A DNA stretch of 64,000 nucleotides from Cupriavidus necator N-1 (GCF_000219215.1 NC_015723.1:2604001-2668000), one strand, 5' to 3'. Positions 34,962 to 44,132 are shown, numbered from the stretch's first letter. Numbers and translations: made by a program. Notes: a model not told the origin generated them from the letters alone.

Positions 34962-37256
34962 ATGAAGGCAGCCCCATTCCATTGCTTGCGCGAACTGCTC
35001 GTACCGGCGGCCCTGGCGCTGGCTGCGGGCGCGGTCCTGGCCGCTGAGCCGGCCTCCATGCCGGCGGCGCCGGCGATTGAGCCGCCCGCGAACCAGGCCG
35101 CGGCAGCCACGCCGCAGCGGGCCGCGGGCGCGCGCCCCCGCATCTGCCTGGTGCTCTCGGGCGGCGGCGCGCGCGGCGCGGCGCATATCGGCGTGCTCAA
35201 GGTGCTGGAGGCGATGCGCGTCCCGGTCGACTGCATCGCAGGCACCAGCATGGGTTCACTGGTGGGGGGTGCCTATGCCACCGGCATGGCGCCCGCCGAA
35301 ATGGAGCGGCTGGTCGGCGGCCTGAGCACCGACAAGATCTTCAAGGAACGCCCGCCGCGCCAGGACCTGACCATCCGGCGCAAGCAGGACGATTTCACCA
35401 ACCTGTTCACGCCGGAGATCGGGGTGCAGGCCAGCGGCCTCTTGCTGCCTAAGGGCGCGGTCTCGGGCGTGCAGCTGGAGACCGTGCTGCGCCAGCTGGC
35501 AAACGCGCCCGGCTACCGGGACTTCGACCATCTGCCGATTCCCTACCGCGCCGTGGCCACGGACCTGGTGGCGGGCACGCCAGTAGTGTTCAGCCAGGGC
35601 GAGCTGGCCAACGTGATGCGCGCCAGCATGTCGGTGCCGGGCGCGGTGGCGCCGGCCGAGTATGAGGGCCGGCTGCTGGTCGACGGCGGCCTGACCGACA
35701 ACCTGCCGGTGGACGTGGCGCGCAAGATGGGCGCCGATGTCGTGATCGCGGTGAACCTAGGCACGCCGCTGATGAAGCGCGAGGAGCTGACCTCGATCAT
35801 CGGCGTGACCGGCCAGATGCTCAATATCCTGACCGAGCAGAACGTGCGTGCGTCGCTGGCCTCGCTGCGGCCCACCGACGTGCTGATCGAGCCGGCGCTG
35901 GGCGATTTCTCCGCGACCGACTTCGACCACCTTCCGGCAACCATCCCCATCGGCGAGGCCGCCGCGCGCAAGGTCGCCGACCGCCTTGCGCCGCTGGCAC
36001 TGCCGCCGGCGCAATATGCGCAACTGCGCGCCAGGCAACAGGCGGTACAGCCGCCCGACACCCGCCCGGTCGACGAGATCCGGCTGGCGCCGCTGCAGCG
36101 CGTCAACCCGGACTACGCCACCGCGGTGATGGAAACCAAGCCCGGGCAGCCGGTCGACCAGGCCACGCTGGACCAGGACATGCGCCGCCTGTTCGGCACC
36201 GGCGACTTCGAGCACGTCAACTACGGCATCCTGGAAGAGCCCGGCAAGCGCGTGCTGGCGGTCAATGCGGTGGAGAAATCCTACGGTCCCGACTACCTGC
36301 GCTTCGGGCTCGGGCTGAGCTCGGATTTCCGCGGCGATGCCTATTTCAACCTGGTGGGCAGCTACCGGCGCACCTGGCTCAATGCGCTTGGCGCCGAATG
36401 GCGCACCGATGCGCAGGTGGGCCAGACCTCGTCGCTGATCAGTGAGTTCTACCAACCGCTGGATACGCGCCAGTACTTCTTTATCGCGCCACGCATCGAG
36501 CTGGAGCGGCGCCCGGTCAATGTCTTCCAGGGCAGCACGCGCATCGCCACCTACGACCTGCGCCGCTTTGACATCGCGCTGGACGCGGGCAGCCAGTTCA
36601 CCAAGTACGGCGAGCTGCGCGTGGGCGTGCAGACCGGCTCGGAACACGCCACCCTGAGCACCGGCCCCGAGTCGCTGTCGCCAGGCCCGGGCAATATCCG
36701 GCGCGGCGCCATCACCGGGCGGCTCTTGTTCGACCAGCTCGACAGCGTCGACTTCCCGCGCTTCGGCTATGCGGCCCGGCTGCACATCTACGCCTCGCAG
36801 CCGGGGCTGGGTGCCGACCAGGCTTATGTCAAAGCGCAGGCGGAGGGCATCTATGCCCACTCGTTCGGTGACAACACGGTCTCGCTGGCCTTCAAGGTCG
36901 GCAGCAATCTTGGCGGCAAGCCGCTGCCGCGCTATGACCTGTTCCAGTGGGGCGGCTTCCTGCAGCAATCCGGTTATGCCACGGGACAGCTGCTGGGCGG
37001 CAACCTGCAGTTTGCGCGGCTGGTGTACTACAACAAGCTTGCGCGCCAGACCCTGCTGCAAGGCGTGTACGCAGGCTTTTCGCTGGAGGCGGGCCGCATG
37101 GGCGACCCGCTGGTGCCGGGAAGCCCGACCGGGCTGCTCAAATCCGGCTCGGTCTTCCTGGCGCTGGATAGTCCGCTGGGCCCGCTTTACCTGGCCTATG
37201 GACGCGCCGCCGCAGGCACATACAGCTTTTACCTGTTCCTGGGCAAACCCTTCTGA
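34962..37256 (+). CDS. Patatin-like phospholipase with POTRA and outer-membrane barrel (type Vd autotransporter, PlpD-like)
   Basis: A 764-residue protein with a signal peptide (to about residue 28, LAAGAVLAAEP). The patatin lipase domain spans roughly 60-330, with the oxyanion loop GGGARG (67-72), the nucleophile Ser96 in GTSMGS and the catalytic Asp in VDGGLTDNLP (about 246). A short POTRA-like segment (about 370-430, including VNPDYATAVMETKPGQPVDQATLDQDMRRLF) leads to a C-terminal 16-strand surface-antigen (BamA/TpsB-like) barrel ending in FYLFLGKPF. This architecture is the type Vd secretion system: the barrel exports the lipase, which then acts on phospholipids outside the cell or on host membranes. 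Confidence 0.92.
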   Translation: MKAAPFHCLRELLVPAALALAAGAVLAAEPASMPAAPAIEPPANQAAAATPQRAAGARPRICLVLSGGGARGAAHIGVLKVLEAMRVPVDCIAGTSMGSLVGGAYATGMAPAEMERLVGGLSTDKIFKERPPRQDLTIRRKQDDFTNLFTPEIGVQASGLLLPKGAVSGVQLETVLRQLANAPGYRDFDHLPIPYRAVATDLVAGTPVVFSQGELANVMRASMSVPGAVAPAEYEGRLLVDGGLTDNLPVDVARKMGADVVIAVNLGTPLMKREELTSIIGVTGQMLNILTEQNVRASLASLRPTDVLIEPALGDFSATDFDHLPATIPIGEAAARKVADRLAPLALPPAQYAQLRARQQAVQPPDTRPVDEIRLAPLQRVNPDYATAVMETKPGQPVDQATLDQDMRRLFGTGDFEHVNYGILEEPGKRVLAVNAVEKSYGPDYLRFGLGLSSDFRGDAYFNLVGSYRRTWLNALGAEWRTDAQVGQTSSLISEFYQPLDTRQYFFIAPRIELERRPVNVFQGSTRIATYDLRRFDIALDAGSQFTKYGELRVGVQTGSEHATLSTGPESLSPGPGNIRRGAITGRLLFDQLDSVDFPRFGYAARLHIYASQPGLGADQAYVKAQAEGIYAHSFGDNTVSLAFKVGSNLGGKPLPRYDLFQWGGFLQQSGYATGQLLGGNLQFARLVYYNKLARQTLLQGVYAGFSLEAGRMGDPLVPGSPTGLLKSGSVFLALDSPLGPLYLAYGRAAAGTYSFYLFLGKPF

Positions 37257-37344
37257 GCCGGCCAGCATAAGCGCTCACCAAATGTGAACCCGCCGTACCC
37301 TACCAAAGTTGTATGTAATGTCTTAATTCAAATATCTATACTTT

Positions 37345-37418
37345 TTACGTCACCAAGACCCCCTCTTGAATGACGACCTTCCCCGGTCGCCGCTCCCCAG
37401 CGGCGACATTTTTTTTGG
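37345..37418 (+). ncRNA. Candidate small RNA with its own promoter and terminator
   Basis: An AT-rich patch holds a promoter-like pair, TTGTAT (37309-37314) and TATCTA (37333-37338), 18 bp apart. The predicted transcript starts near 37345, contains pyrimidine-rich, unpaired-looking blocks (ACCCCCTCTT and ACCTTCCCC) and ends in a strong hairpin with a T-run (37386-37416). No open frame fits. C-rich single-stranded blocks upstream of a terminator are typical of regulatory RNAs that mask Shine-Dalgarno sites. This is inference from layout only. Confidence 0.4.
37386..37416 (+). terminator. Rho-independent terminator
   Basis: GTCGCCGCT and AGCGGCGAC form a 9-bp stem with a CCCC loop, followed by AT and eight T residues. 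It ends either the patatin gene 130 bp upstream or the small RNA candidate. Confidence 0.88.
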
Positions 37419-37502
37419 GCGCCCGCTTGGCATGCGGCGCCCATAACCCGGGCCTCGGTCTGCACTTGCGGCCGCTCCGCGCCCCTTCGCGCGCCTCCTC
37501 CC

Positions 37503-37919
37503 ATGCAGATTGATTTCACCCATTTCACGCCGTGGCTGTCGCTGGCCGGCGGGCTGGTCATCGGCCTCGCGGCGGCGCTGATGATCCTGAGTCTCGGCCG
37601 ATTGCCGGCATCAGCGGCATTGTCGGCGGCCTGCTGAAGCTGCCGCACGGCGACAGCGCCTGGCGCGCCGCCTTTGTGATCGGGCTGTTGCTGGCGCCGT
37701 GGCTGGCGGGCGCGTTCGATGCCATGCCCGCGGCGCAAATCGATGCCGGCTGGGCCGAGGTGCTGGCGGCCGGGCTGCTGGTAGGCATCGCTGGTGCTGG
37801 GCAGCGCGGCGTTCGCACTGGTAGCGCTCGGTGCCGGCTATGCCAAGGCCTGGGGCTTTGTCGGCGCCATGCTGGCAGGCATGGCGCTCTACGAGATCGC
37901 GGAGCGGCGCGGGCGCTGA
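37503..37919 (+). pseudogene. YeeE/YedE-family (sulfur transport) membrane protein remnant, frameshifted and fused
   Basis: ATG 37503 starts MQIDFTHFTPWLSLAGGLVIGLAAALMILSLGR, the usual opening of the first YeeE/YedE half, but a frameshift near 37600 moves the continuation (GISGIVGGLLKLPHGDSAWRAAFVIGLLLAPWLAGAF) into another frame. Near 37790 it jumps again into a short C-terminal piece (ALVALGAGYAKAWGFVGAMLAGMALYEIAERRGR) that looks like the end of the partner DUF6691 half. One deletion probably fused the two adjacent genes. Confidence 0.75.
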
Positions 37920-38047
37920 CGCAGCGCAGCATCCGGCCCTCGTGCCGTGCGGGCGATGCGCGAATGCAGCAAAGGCTGGCCCCTGGCGGCCAGCCGGTTT
38001 AAGATTGCGCGATTATCGGACAACAAGCCCAGACAACACACCTCCCA

Positions 38048-38896
38048 ATGGATGTCCTCCGCCCCCTCGGTCTTGGCCATGCACAGGCCGACACCGTCCG
38101 CGTTGCCCGGCCCCAGGCCGACCTGCTCGCCAGTTTTGCCGGCGATCCCAACTTCATGCTGTCGCTGGCGCGCGGGCTGACCGTGCTGGAGGCCTTCTCG
38201 GAACGCAAGCGCCCGCTGACGATCTCGCAGGTGGCGCAGCGCACGCAGCTGTCGCGCGCCTCGGTGCGCCGCTGCCTCTATACGCTGGAACAGCTCGGCT
38301 ACGTCAGCCAGCAGGATGGGCAGTTTGCGCTGCGGCCGCGCGTGCTGCACCTGGGCCACGCCTATTTCTCGTCGACCTCGCTGGTGTCCCTGGCGCAGCC
38401 GATCCTGGACAACCTGAGCGCACGCATCCACGAGACCTGCACGCTGGCGATCCTGGACGGCACCGACATCCTGTACCTGGTGCGCTCCGAAGTGCAGCGG
38501 GTGCTGAACTATTCGCTGGGCATGGGCAGCCGCCTGCCGGCCTACTGCACCTCCAACGGCCGGCTGCTGCTGGCGCACCAGCCCGCCACGGTGCTGGACG
38601 GCTTCTTCGAGCATGCCGAGCTGCGCCCGCGCACGCTGCAGACCAAGGTCTCGCGCCAGGAGCTGGAAGCATGCTTCGAGCGCGCCCGCGAAGTGGACTA
38701 CGTGATCGTCGATGAAGAGCTGGAACCGGGCCTGCGCGCGATGGCCGTGCCGGTGCGCTCGGCCTCCGGCATCGTGCTGGCGGGGCTGAGCGTGAGCGTG
38801 CGCGCCGCGCGTGTCTCCGAAGCGGAGATGATCTCGCGGCTGCTGCCGCCGATACGCGAAGCCGCGGCGGCAATCGGCCGGCTGATCGGCTCCTGA
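38048..38896 (+). CDS. IclR-family transcriptional regulator (PcaR/PobR-like)
   Basis: A 282-residue IclR protein. The winged helix-turn-helix is FMLSLARGLTVLEAFSERKRPLTISQVAQRTQLSRASVRRCLYTLEQLGYV (about 36-86), followed by an effector domain with ETCTLAILDGTDILYLVRSEVQRVLNYSLGMGSRLPAYCTSNGRLLLA and a late VVDEELEPGLRAMAVPVR. The long N-terminus and these segments resemble regulators of protocatechuate/beta-ketoadipate genes. No target operon lies next to it here, so its regulon is elsewhere. A GC-rich hairpin without a T-run follows at 38921-38940. Confidence 0.9.
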   Translation: MDVLRPLGLGHAQADTVRVARPQADLLASFAGDPNFMLSLARGLTVLEAFSERKRPLTISQVAQRTQLSRASVRRCLYTLEQLGYVSQQDGQFALRPRVLHLGHAYFSSTSLVSLAQPILDNLSARIHETCTLAILDGTDILYLVRSEVQRVLNYSLGMGSRLPAYCTSNGRLLLAHQPATVLDGFFEHAELRPRTLQTKVSRQELEACFERAREVDYVIVDEELEPGLRAMAVPVRSASGIVLAGLSVSVRAARVSEAEMISRLLPPIREAAAAIGRLIGS

Positions 38897-39000
38897 TTGC
38901 CGCTGACTAGTCCGCTAACTACCCGCGCAGCCGCGCGGGTCTGAGCATGGCCGCGGTCACGCCGTGGCCGGCAATATGCCGCGGCATCCGCTACGGTGCA

Positions 39001-39759
39001 TCAGCCCCGGTGCGCCAGTTCCAGCGCAAATACCAGCCGCTGCAGGAAGTTCTCTATGCGCCCGTCCGGATGGATGAAGGCGCAGCCGAAATGGTGGATG
39101 GCGCTGTCGTCATGGCCCACCAGCCAGTGGCCAACCACCTGCAGGTCCAGCTCAAGCTTGCCCAGCTCGCGGAAGTCCAGCCGGCACTTGCCGACCGTGG
39201 TGCCGACCGGCAACTGCTCTGCCGAGACCGTCTTCGAGCGCAGCCCCACGCCCGACAGCGACAGGTCGGCGATATCGAGCCCCAGCACGGTCTTGTCTGA
39301 CATGTGGATCTCGCAGCGGTAGCCCCTGGTCACCAGCGTGCGCGCGCGGAAATGACGGCGGCGCTGGAAGTGGTAGAGCTTCTCCGGGAATTCGACAACG
39401 AAGGCCGGGCCTTCCTCATAGCGCGTGGCGCCCGGCTGGCCCACCACGAAGTTGACCGGCACGCCGCGCAACAGCCCCGAGAAGGCGTTCTCCTCCGAGG
39501 TCAGCAGCGACATCCGTTCGGGCTCTGTATTGCACCAGTCAAACACGAAGGTGCGGTCGACCGGGTCGACGTGCAGGACCGACGTGACGAACTGGTGCCC
39601 GGTGCGGGTGCGCACGCTCAGCATGCACTTCTGCCAGGACAGGTCGCGCAGCACGGTGCCGATCTGCGAGTTGTGCGTCAGGCGATAACGCTCATCCGCC
39701 GGCTCAATGTCGGATTCGGCGCCGTTATCGGCTGGCCCGGAGGCATCGTGCTGATTCAT
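39001..39759 (-). CDS. PilZ-domain flagellar brake protein (YcgR family)
   Basis: A 252-residue c-di-GMP receptor. The N-terminal YcgR domain includes VLRDLSWQKCMLSVRTRTGHQFVTSVLHVD, and the PilZ domain starts at QRRRHFRARTLV (the RxxxR c-di-GMP motif) and continues with DIADLSLSGVGLRS (the D/NxSxxG motif). On binding c-di-GMP such proteins slow the flagellar motor. ATG 39759 (MNQHDASG) is the sensible start; an upstream in-frame ATG lies 105 bases away. Confidence 0.9.
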   Translation of the reverse strand: MNQHDASGPADNGAESDIEPADERYRLTHNSQIGTVLRDLSWQKCMLSVRTRTGHQFVTSVLHVDPVDRTFVFDWCNTEPERMSLLTSEENAFSGLLRGVPVNFVVGQPGATRYEEGPAFVVEFPEKLYHFQRRRHFRARTLVTRGYRCEIHMSDKTVLGLDIADLSLSGVGLRSKTVSAEQLPVGTTVGKCRLDFRELGKLELDLQVVGHWLVGHDDSAIHHFGCAFIHPDGRIENFLQRLVFALELAHRG

Positions 39760-39933
39760 GGATTCACGCAACGTCTGAAGTGGCTGGGATCGCCGGGTAA
39801 GGGGGCTTGGGCCTGCCGGCCGCGCGCATGTTAAGCGCCTGCCCCATTGCCCGGCAAGACTCATGGTCTCACTTCGGCAGATCTGTGGCAGAACTTAAGC
39901 ACAGACTTCCGGGGGGTAGCGCGCACGCCGCTT

Positions 39934-40825
39934 TCAGGCGTCCAACGGCGATGGCGGCGGCGCAGCAAGCGTTGCCTGCGCCTCTTCGCGCAACCAAGCC
40001 AGCAGCACCAGCCGGCGCGTGTCGTGTTCAAACGGTGCGGGCGACAGCAGATGATAGGCCGATCCGTCGGCCACAAAGTCGAATGGCGCGGCCAGCCGGC
40101 CATCGGCGATCTCGTCGGCGGCCATCAGCTGCGAGGCCATGGCCCAGCCCAGCCCCGCGGCGGCGGCCTGCAGGCTGAGGTAGAAATGCTCGTACCAGGC
40201 GTCGCCTTCGCACTGCACGACGGCGGCGGCATCGCCGCGCACCGCCTGCCAGCGCTGCCATGCCTCGGGCCGCGTGCGCGTATGCAGGCGCGCCGGGACC
40301 GTGGCGCCCCCTGCGCAAGCTCGGCCGACACACCGGCCCTACCCGTTCCTGCGCCACCTCGCGCGCGTGCCAGCGCGCATCGAAGGCAAAGTCATTGCGC
40401 CGCAGTGCCAGGTCGGCGCCGCTGCGGGTGAAGTCGATCGGCCCGCCCGCGGCCATCAGGTGCAGCGGGATATCGGGATGGCGCGCGGCAAAGCGCGGCA
40501 GCCGCGGGATCAGCCAGCGCATGGCGATGGTCGGCTCGCATGACAGCACCAGCGCCCGCCCCGGCGGCTGTGTGCGGATGCGCGCGGCGGCGCCGGCCAG
40601 CACCTCCATCGATTGCGTGGACGCCGCAAACAGCGTGCGCCCCGCCTCGGTCAGGAAAACCCCGCGGTTGCGCCGCTCGAACAGCGCCACACCCAGCGTG
40701 TCCTCGAGCTGGCGGATCTGCCGGCTGACCGCGCCATGGGTCAGGTGCAGTTCCTCCGCCGCCCGGACAAAGCTTTCGTGGCGCGCCGCGGCCTCGAAGA
40801 ATCGGATCCAGCCCAGCCAGTGCAT
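39934..40825 (-). pseudogene. LysR-family regulator with a single frameshift
   Basis: MHWLGWIRFFEAAARHESFVRAAEELHLTHGAVSRQIRQLEDTLG starts an intact helix-turn-helix and effector half as far as VGPVCRPSLRR. Near a C-run at 40307-40311 (G5 on the coding strand) the frame shifts, and the C-terminal third (WQAVRGDAAAVVQCEGDAWYEHFYLSLQAAAAGLGWAMASQLM) continues in another frame to 39934. One base lost or gained in the homopolymer explains it, so either the gene is recently inactivated, phase-variable, or the sequence has an error here. It is divergent from lysE. Confidence 0.8.
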
Positions 40826-40957
40826 CAGTCAGTTTTTCTCACGTAATTGCGCGAGTATATATCGGTTGTGGCGGTCCTTTCCGGCCCGCAGAATTGGGTA
40901 CGCCCGGATCTCCCGATGTGGCGATCTCCGGATAACTGCAACGTAATGTGACAGAAA

Positions 40958-41581
40958 ATGCCCCCAATCGCCGAATCCCTGGCGGTCGCCGCCGTGACCG
41001 TGCTGGCCGTTGTCAGTCCGGGCCCGGACTTCGCCATGGTGACCCGCAACAGCTACCTGTACGGTCGCCGCGCCGGCCTGCTCAGCGCGTTCGGGATCGC
41101 GCTGGGGGTACAGGTGCATGTGCTCTATACGATGTTCGGGGTGGCGCTGCTGATGACCCATGCGCACAGCGTGCTGACGGTGGTGAAGATGCTGGGCACG
41201 GCCTACCTGGTGTGGATCGGTATCCAGACGCTGCGCAACCGCGAGGCGCTGGCAGTAGACCTGCAAGGTGCGCGCACGCTGCGGCCGTGGGCGGCGCTGC
41301 GCATGGGCTTCCTGACCAATGCGCTGAACCCGAAGACCACGCTGTTCGTGGTCAGCACTTACACCCAGGTGGTCGATGCGCACACGCCGGTGCCGGTGCA
41401 ATGGGCTTATGGCGGGTTCATGTCGATGGCGCACCTGGCGTGGTTCAGCCTGGTGGCGTGCGTGTTCACCGCGCCCGCGCTGCGCGCGGCGATGCTGCGG
41501 CGCCAGCGCCTGCTGGACCGCACCATCGGCTCGGCCTTGTGCGGGCTGGGCGTGGCGCTGGGGCTCAGCAACCTGGCGTAG
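40958..41581 (+). CDS. LysE/RhtB-family amino-acid exporter
   Basis: A 207-residue inner-membrane exporter with six predicted spans. The family signature VSPGPDFAMVTRNSYLYGRRAGLLSAFGIALG spans residues 14-45, and GFLTNALNPKTTLFVVSTYTQ follows. It exports an amino acid or homoserine-lactone-like compound. It is divergent from a LysR gene, the classical lysG-lysE arrangement, but that regulator is frameshifted here. Confidence 0.92.
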   Translation: MPPIAESLAVAAVTVLAVVSPGPDFAMVTRNSYLYGRRAGLLSAFGIALGVQVHVLYTMFGVALLMTHAHSVLTVVKMLGTAYLVWIGIQTLRNREALAVDLQGARTLRPWAALRMGFLTNALNPKTTLFVVSTYTQVVDAHTPVPVQWAYGGFMSMAHLAWFSLVACVFTAPALRAAMLRRQRLLDRTIGSALCGLGVALGLSNLA

Positions 41582-42134
41582 GGCCAGCCTGCGTCAGTGG
41601 CCAGGCCTGGCGCACGAGATGCTGGGGGCCTTGCGGGCCGAGCCGGCTTTCGAACAGCACCAACCGCCGCACGTGCCAGGACTCGCTTGCCAGCGTGCGG
41701 TGCGTATCGAGCCAGGCGCGCAGCACGCTTTCCGGCACGGACGGCTTGCAGCGCGCCAGCGTCAGGTGCGGATGGAAGCGCCGCCGCTCCGGGGTAATGC
41801 CCGCGGCCTCGGCCAGCGCCTGCCCGACATCCGCGTGCAGGGCGCGCAGCGCGTCCAGGCCGGGACCTGGCGCCAGGCCTGCCCACAGCACCGAACCCTG
41901 GCCGCTGCGAAAGCGCCCGGTGCCGGCCACCTGAAGCAGGAAGGCGGGCGCGCGGATGCTGTCGAGCGCGGCCTCCAGCGCTGCGCCAGGCACGTTGCAC
42001 TCACCCAGGAAGTGCAGGGTCAGGTGGACCTGTTCTGGCGCTGCCGGCCGCACGCCGTGCGCGGGCGGCAGGGTCGACAACAGCCATGCCGCCTGCGCGG
42101 GCGGGACTTCCACGGCAATGAACAGGCGCGGCAT
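41565..42134 (-). CDS. thpR: RNA 2',3'-cyclic phosphodiesterase (2'-5' RNA ligase family)
   Basis: A 189-residue 2H phosphoesterase. Both catalytic motifs are present: HLTLHF near residue 38 and HPHLTLAR near 120. MPRLFIAVEVPPAQ is the typical start. These proteins open 2',3'-cyclic phosphates on RNA ends and can ligate 2'-5' bonds in vitro. The 3' end overlaps the converging lysE gene by 17 bases. It is the last gene of a minus-strand group after the alkylation-repair genes. Confidence 0.92.
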   Translation of the reverse strand: MPRLFIAVEVPPAQAAWLLSTLPPAHGVRPAAPEQVHLTLHFLGECNVPGAALEAALDSIRAPAFLLQVAGTGRFRSGQGSVLWAGLAPGPGLDALRALHADVGQALAEAAGITPERRRFHPHLTLARCKPSVPESVLRAWLDTHRTLASESWHVRRLVLFESRLGPQGPQHLVRQAWPLTQAGPTPGC

Positions 42135-42153
42135 GGCAGCGCAGCCAGCGCGA

Positions 42154-42654
42154 TCAGCCTGGCGTGGTGCCGATGCCTTCGCGTTGCAGCAAGGCGCGCT
42201 TGCGCTCGATGCCGCCGGCGTAGCCGGTCAGTGCGCCGGCACTGCCCAGCACGCGATGGCAGGGCACGATCACCGACAGCGGGTTGCGTCCCACCGCGCC
42301 GCCGACTGCGCGCGCATGCGTGGGCGGCAGCCCCAGGGCGCGGGCCAGTTCGCCGTACGACGCGGTCTCGCCGCAGGGGATGGCCAGCAGCGCCTCCCAC
42401 ACGCGCTGCTGGAACGGGCTGCCGGCAAAGCGCACCGGCACGGTGAAAGTATCGCGGCGGCCGGCGAAATAATCGGCCAGTTCCGACGCGGCGCGGTCGA
42501 GCACGGCGGCATCGGCCGGCCGCACGTCGCGGCTGTCGGCAATGCCCGTGGGGTGGTATTTCTGCCCGGCGAAGAAGAGGCCGGTCAGGTGTGCGCCTTG
42601 CACGCGCAGCAGGATGGTCCCGAGCGGGCTGTCAATATGGCGATAGCTGGTCAT
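42154..42654 (-). CDS. ogt: Methylated-DNA--protein-cysteine methyltransferase
   Basis: A 166-residue O6-alkylguanine-DNA alkyltransferase. The acceptor site is PCHRV with Cys132, preceded by the DNA-binding helix AIPCGETASYGELARALG and the Arg finger region, and followed by LTGYAGGIERKRALLQ. It transfers O6-methyl groups to itself irreversibly. Its ATG overlaps the stop of the Ada-AlkA-like gene upstream (ATGA at 42651-42654), so the two are coupled. Confidence 0.95.
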   Translation of the reverse strand: MTSYRHIDSPLGTILLRVQGAHLTGLFFAGQKYHPTGIADSRDVRPADAAVLDRAASELADYFAGRRDTFTVPVRFAGSPFQQRVWEALLAIPCGETASYGELARALGLPPTHARAVGGAVGRNPLSVIVPCHRVLGSAGALTGYAGGIERKRALLQREGIGTTPG

Positions 42655-44132
42655 GTGATCGTCTCCGGTTCGGCCGCGGCGCTGGCCGCGTCCTTCATCG
42701 CTTCATAGCGATGCCACAGGTGGATGGCGGCGTAAGCACGCCACGGCGCCCATTGCGCGGTGCGCTCGTGCATCGCACGCACGGTACTGACGCCCAGCAC
42801 CTTGCGCAGCGCATAGTCAGTGCCCGGGAAGGCATCGGGCCAGCCCAGCGCGCGCATGGCGACATACTGCGCGGTCCAGTCGCCGATGCCGCCGACCTCG
42901 CGCAGCGCCGCCACGGTCTGCTCAGGCGGCGCGTGCGCATCGAGCGCCAGCGTGCCGTCGGCCACGCGCTGCGCCAGCGCCAGCAGCGTGCGCGCCTTGC
43001 CAGCTGAGACCCCGGCATCGCGCAAGGCTTGCCCTGGCAGGGTGGCAATGGCGGCGGCAGTCGGGAACGTGTAGCGCAGGCCGTCGGGGGGCGTGCCGTC
43101 CAGCGCCTGCCCCGCATGCTGCGCCAGCGCGCCCAGGATGCGCCGCGCCTGCACCACCGAGATCACCTGCCCCACCACCGCGCGCACGGCGATCTCAAAA
43201 CCATCGACGCTGCCCGGCAGGCGCACGCCCGGCATTGCCTCGGCAAGCTCGCCCAGGTGCCGGTCCACCACGTCCGGGCGGCAGCCCAGGTCGCACAGGC
43301 GGCGCACCTTGCCCAGCGCCTGCGGAATCACGCGCGCCAGCGAGGCCGACAACGTGACGCGCAGCACCAGCCGGCGCGGCACGTGTTCGATGCGTACCCA
43401 GCCGGTGTGCGTGCTGCCGCCGGCATCCACCAGCAGCGTGCGCATATAGGTGCCGTCCCCGATGGCCTCGATGCCGTCCACCGCGCGCGTAGCCAGGAAG
43501 CGCAGCCATGCGTCCCAGGCAAACGGCGGACGGTAGCCCAGGTCGAACACCAGCCGGTCGGCCACGCCGTCGGCGGCGCGGCGCCGCAGCGCCAGCGGCG
43601 TCAGGCCGTAGCGGGTCTTCAGCACATCGTTGAAGCGGCGCACGCTGCCGAAACCCGCCGCCAGCGCCACTTCGGTCACCGGCAGCGCGGTGTCGGCCAG
43701 CAAGCGCTTGGCCAGCAGCAGCCGCTGCGTCTGCGCGTACTCCAGCACCGACACGCCGAACTGTGCATCGAACAGGCGCCGCAGGTGGCGCTCGGTCACG
43801 CCGATGCGCGCTGCCAGTGCGGCCACGCTGCCTTCCGCCATGAAGCCCTCGTCGATCAGCGTGGCCGCGGCCTGCGCCAGCCGGCCTGAAATATCGGCCA
43901 GCCCATGCCCGGGCGCCAGCTCCGGACGGCAGCGCAAGCAGGGGCGGAAGCCATGCTTCTCCGCCGCCGCGGCGCTCTCGTAGAACGTGCAGTTTTCGCG
44001 CTTGGGCGTGCGTACTGCGCACACCGGCCGGCAGTACACGCCCGTCGACGACACGCCCACGAAGAAGCGTCCGTCGAAGCGGCGGTCGTGCGAGGCCACG
44101 GCCTTGTAGCAGGTATCGGGATCGAGGTGCAT
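42651..44132 (-). CDS. Ada-AlkA fusion: Ada zinc domain, AraC helix-turn-helix and DNA-3-methyladenine glycosylase II
   Basis: A 493-residue three-domain repair protein. Residues 1-75 form the Ada N-domain with the zinc cysteines Cys34, Cys38, Cys65 and Cys68, of which Cys34 should accept methyl from phosphotriesters. An AraC-type helix-turn-helix follows (about 95-190, AARIGVTERHLRRLFDAQFGVSVLEYAQTQRLLLAKRLL), then an AlkA-like N-domain and a HhH-GPD glycosylase (from about 290) with the catalytic Asp in FPGTDYALRKVLG. It should both sense methylation and excise alkylated bases, and it is translationally coupled to ogt, giving a compact adaptive-response operon. Confidence 0.93.
   Translation of the reverse strand: MHLDPDTCYKAVASHDRRFDGRFFVGVSSTGVYCRPVCAVRTPKRENCTFYESAAAAEKHGFRPCLRCRPELAPGHGLADISGRLAQAAATLIDEGFMAEGSVAALAARIGVTERHLRRLFDAQFGVSVLEYAQTQRLLLAKRLLADTALPVTEVALAAGFGSVRRFNDVLKTRYGLTPLALRRRAADGVADRLVFDLGYRPPFAWDAWLRFLATRAVDGIEAIGDGTYMRTLLVDAGGSTHTGWVRIEHVPRRLVLRVTLSASLARVIPQALGKVRRLCDLGCRPDVVDRHLGELAEAMPGVRLPGSVDGFEIAVRAVVGQVISVVQARRILGALAQHAGQALDGTPPDGLRYTFPTAAAIATLPGQALRDAGVSAGKARTLLALAQRVADGTLALDAHAPPEQTVAALREVGGIGDWTAQYVAMRALGWPDAFPGTDYALRKVLGVSTVRAMHERTAQWAPWRAYAAIHLWHRYEAMKDAASAAAEPETIT

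Noticed and set aside
38921..38940. Terminator after the IclR gene
   Set aside because: A GC-rich palindrome is present but no T-run follows, so it is not called a Rho-independent terminator.
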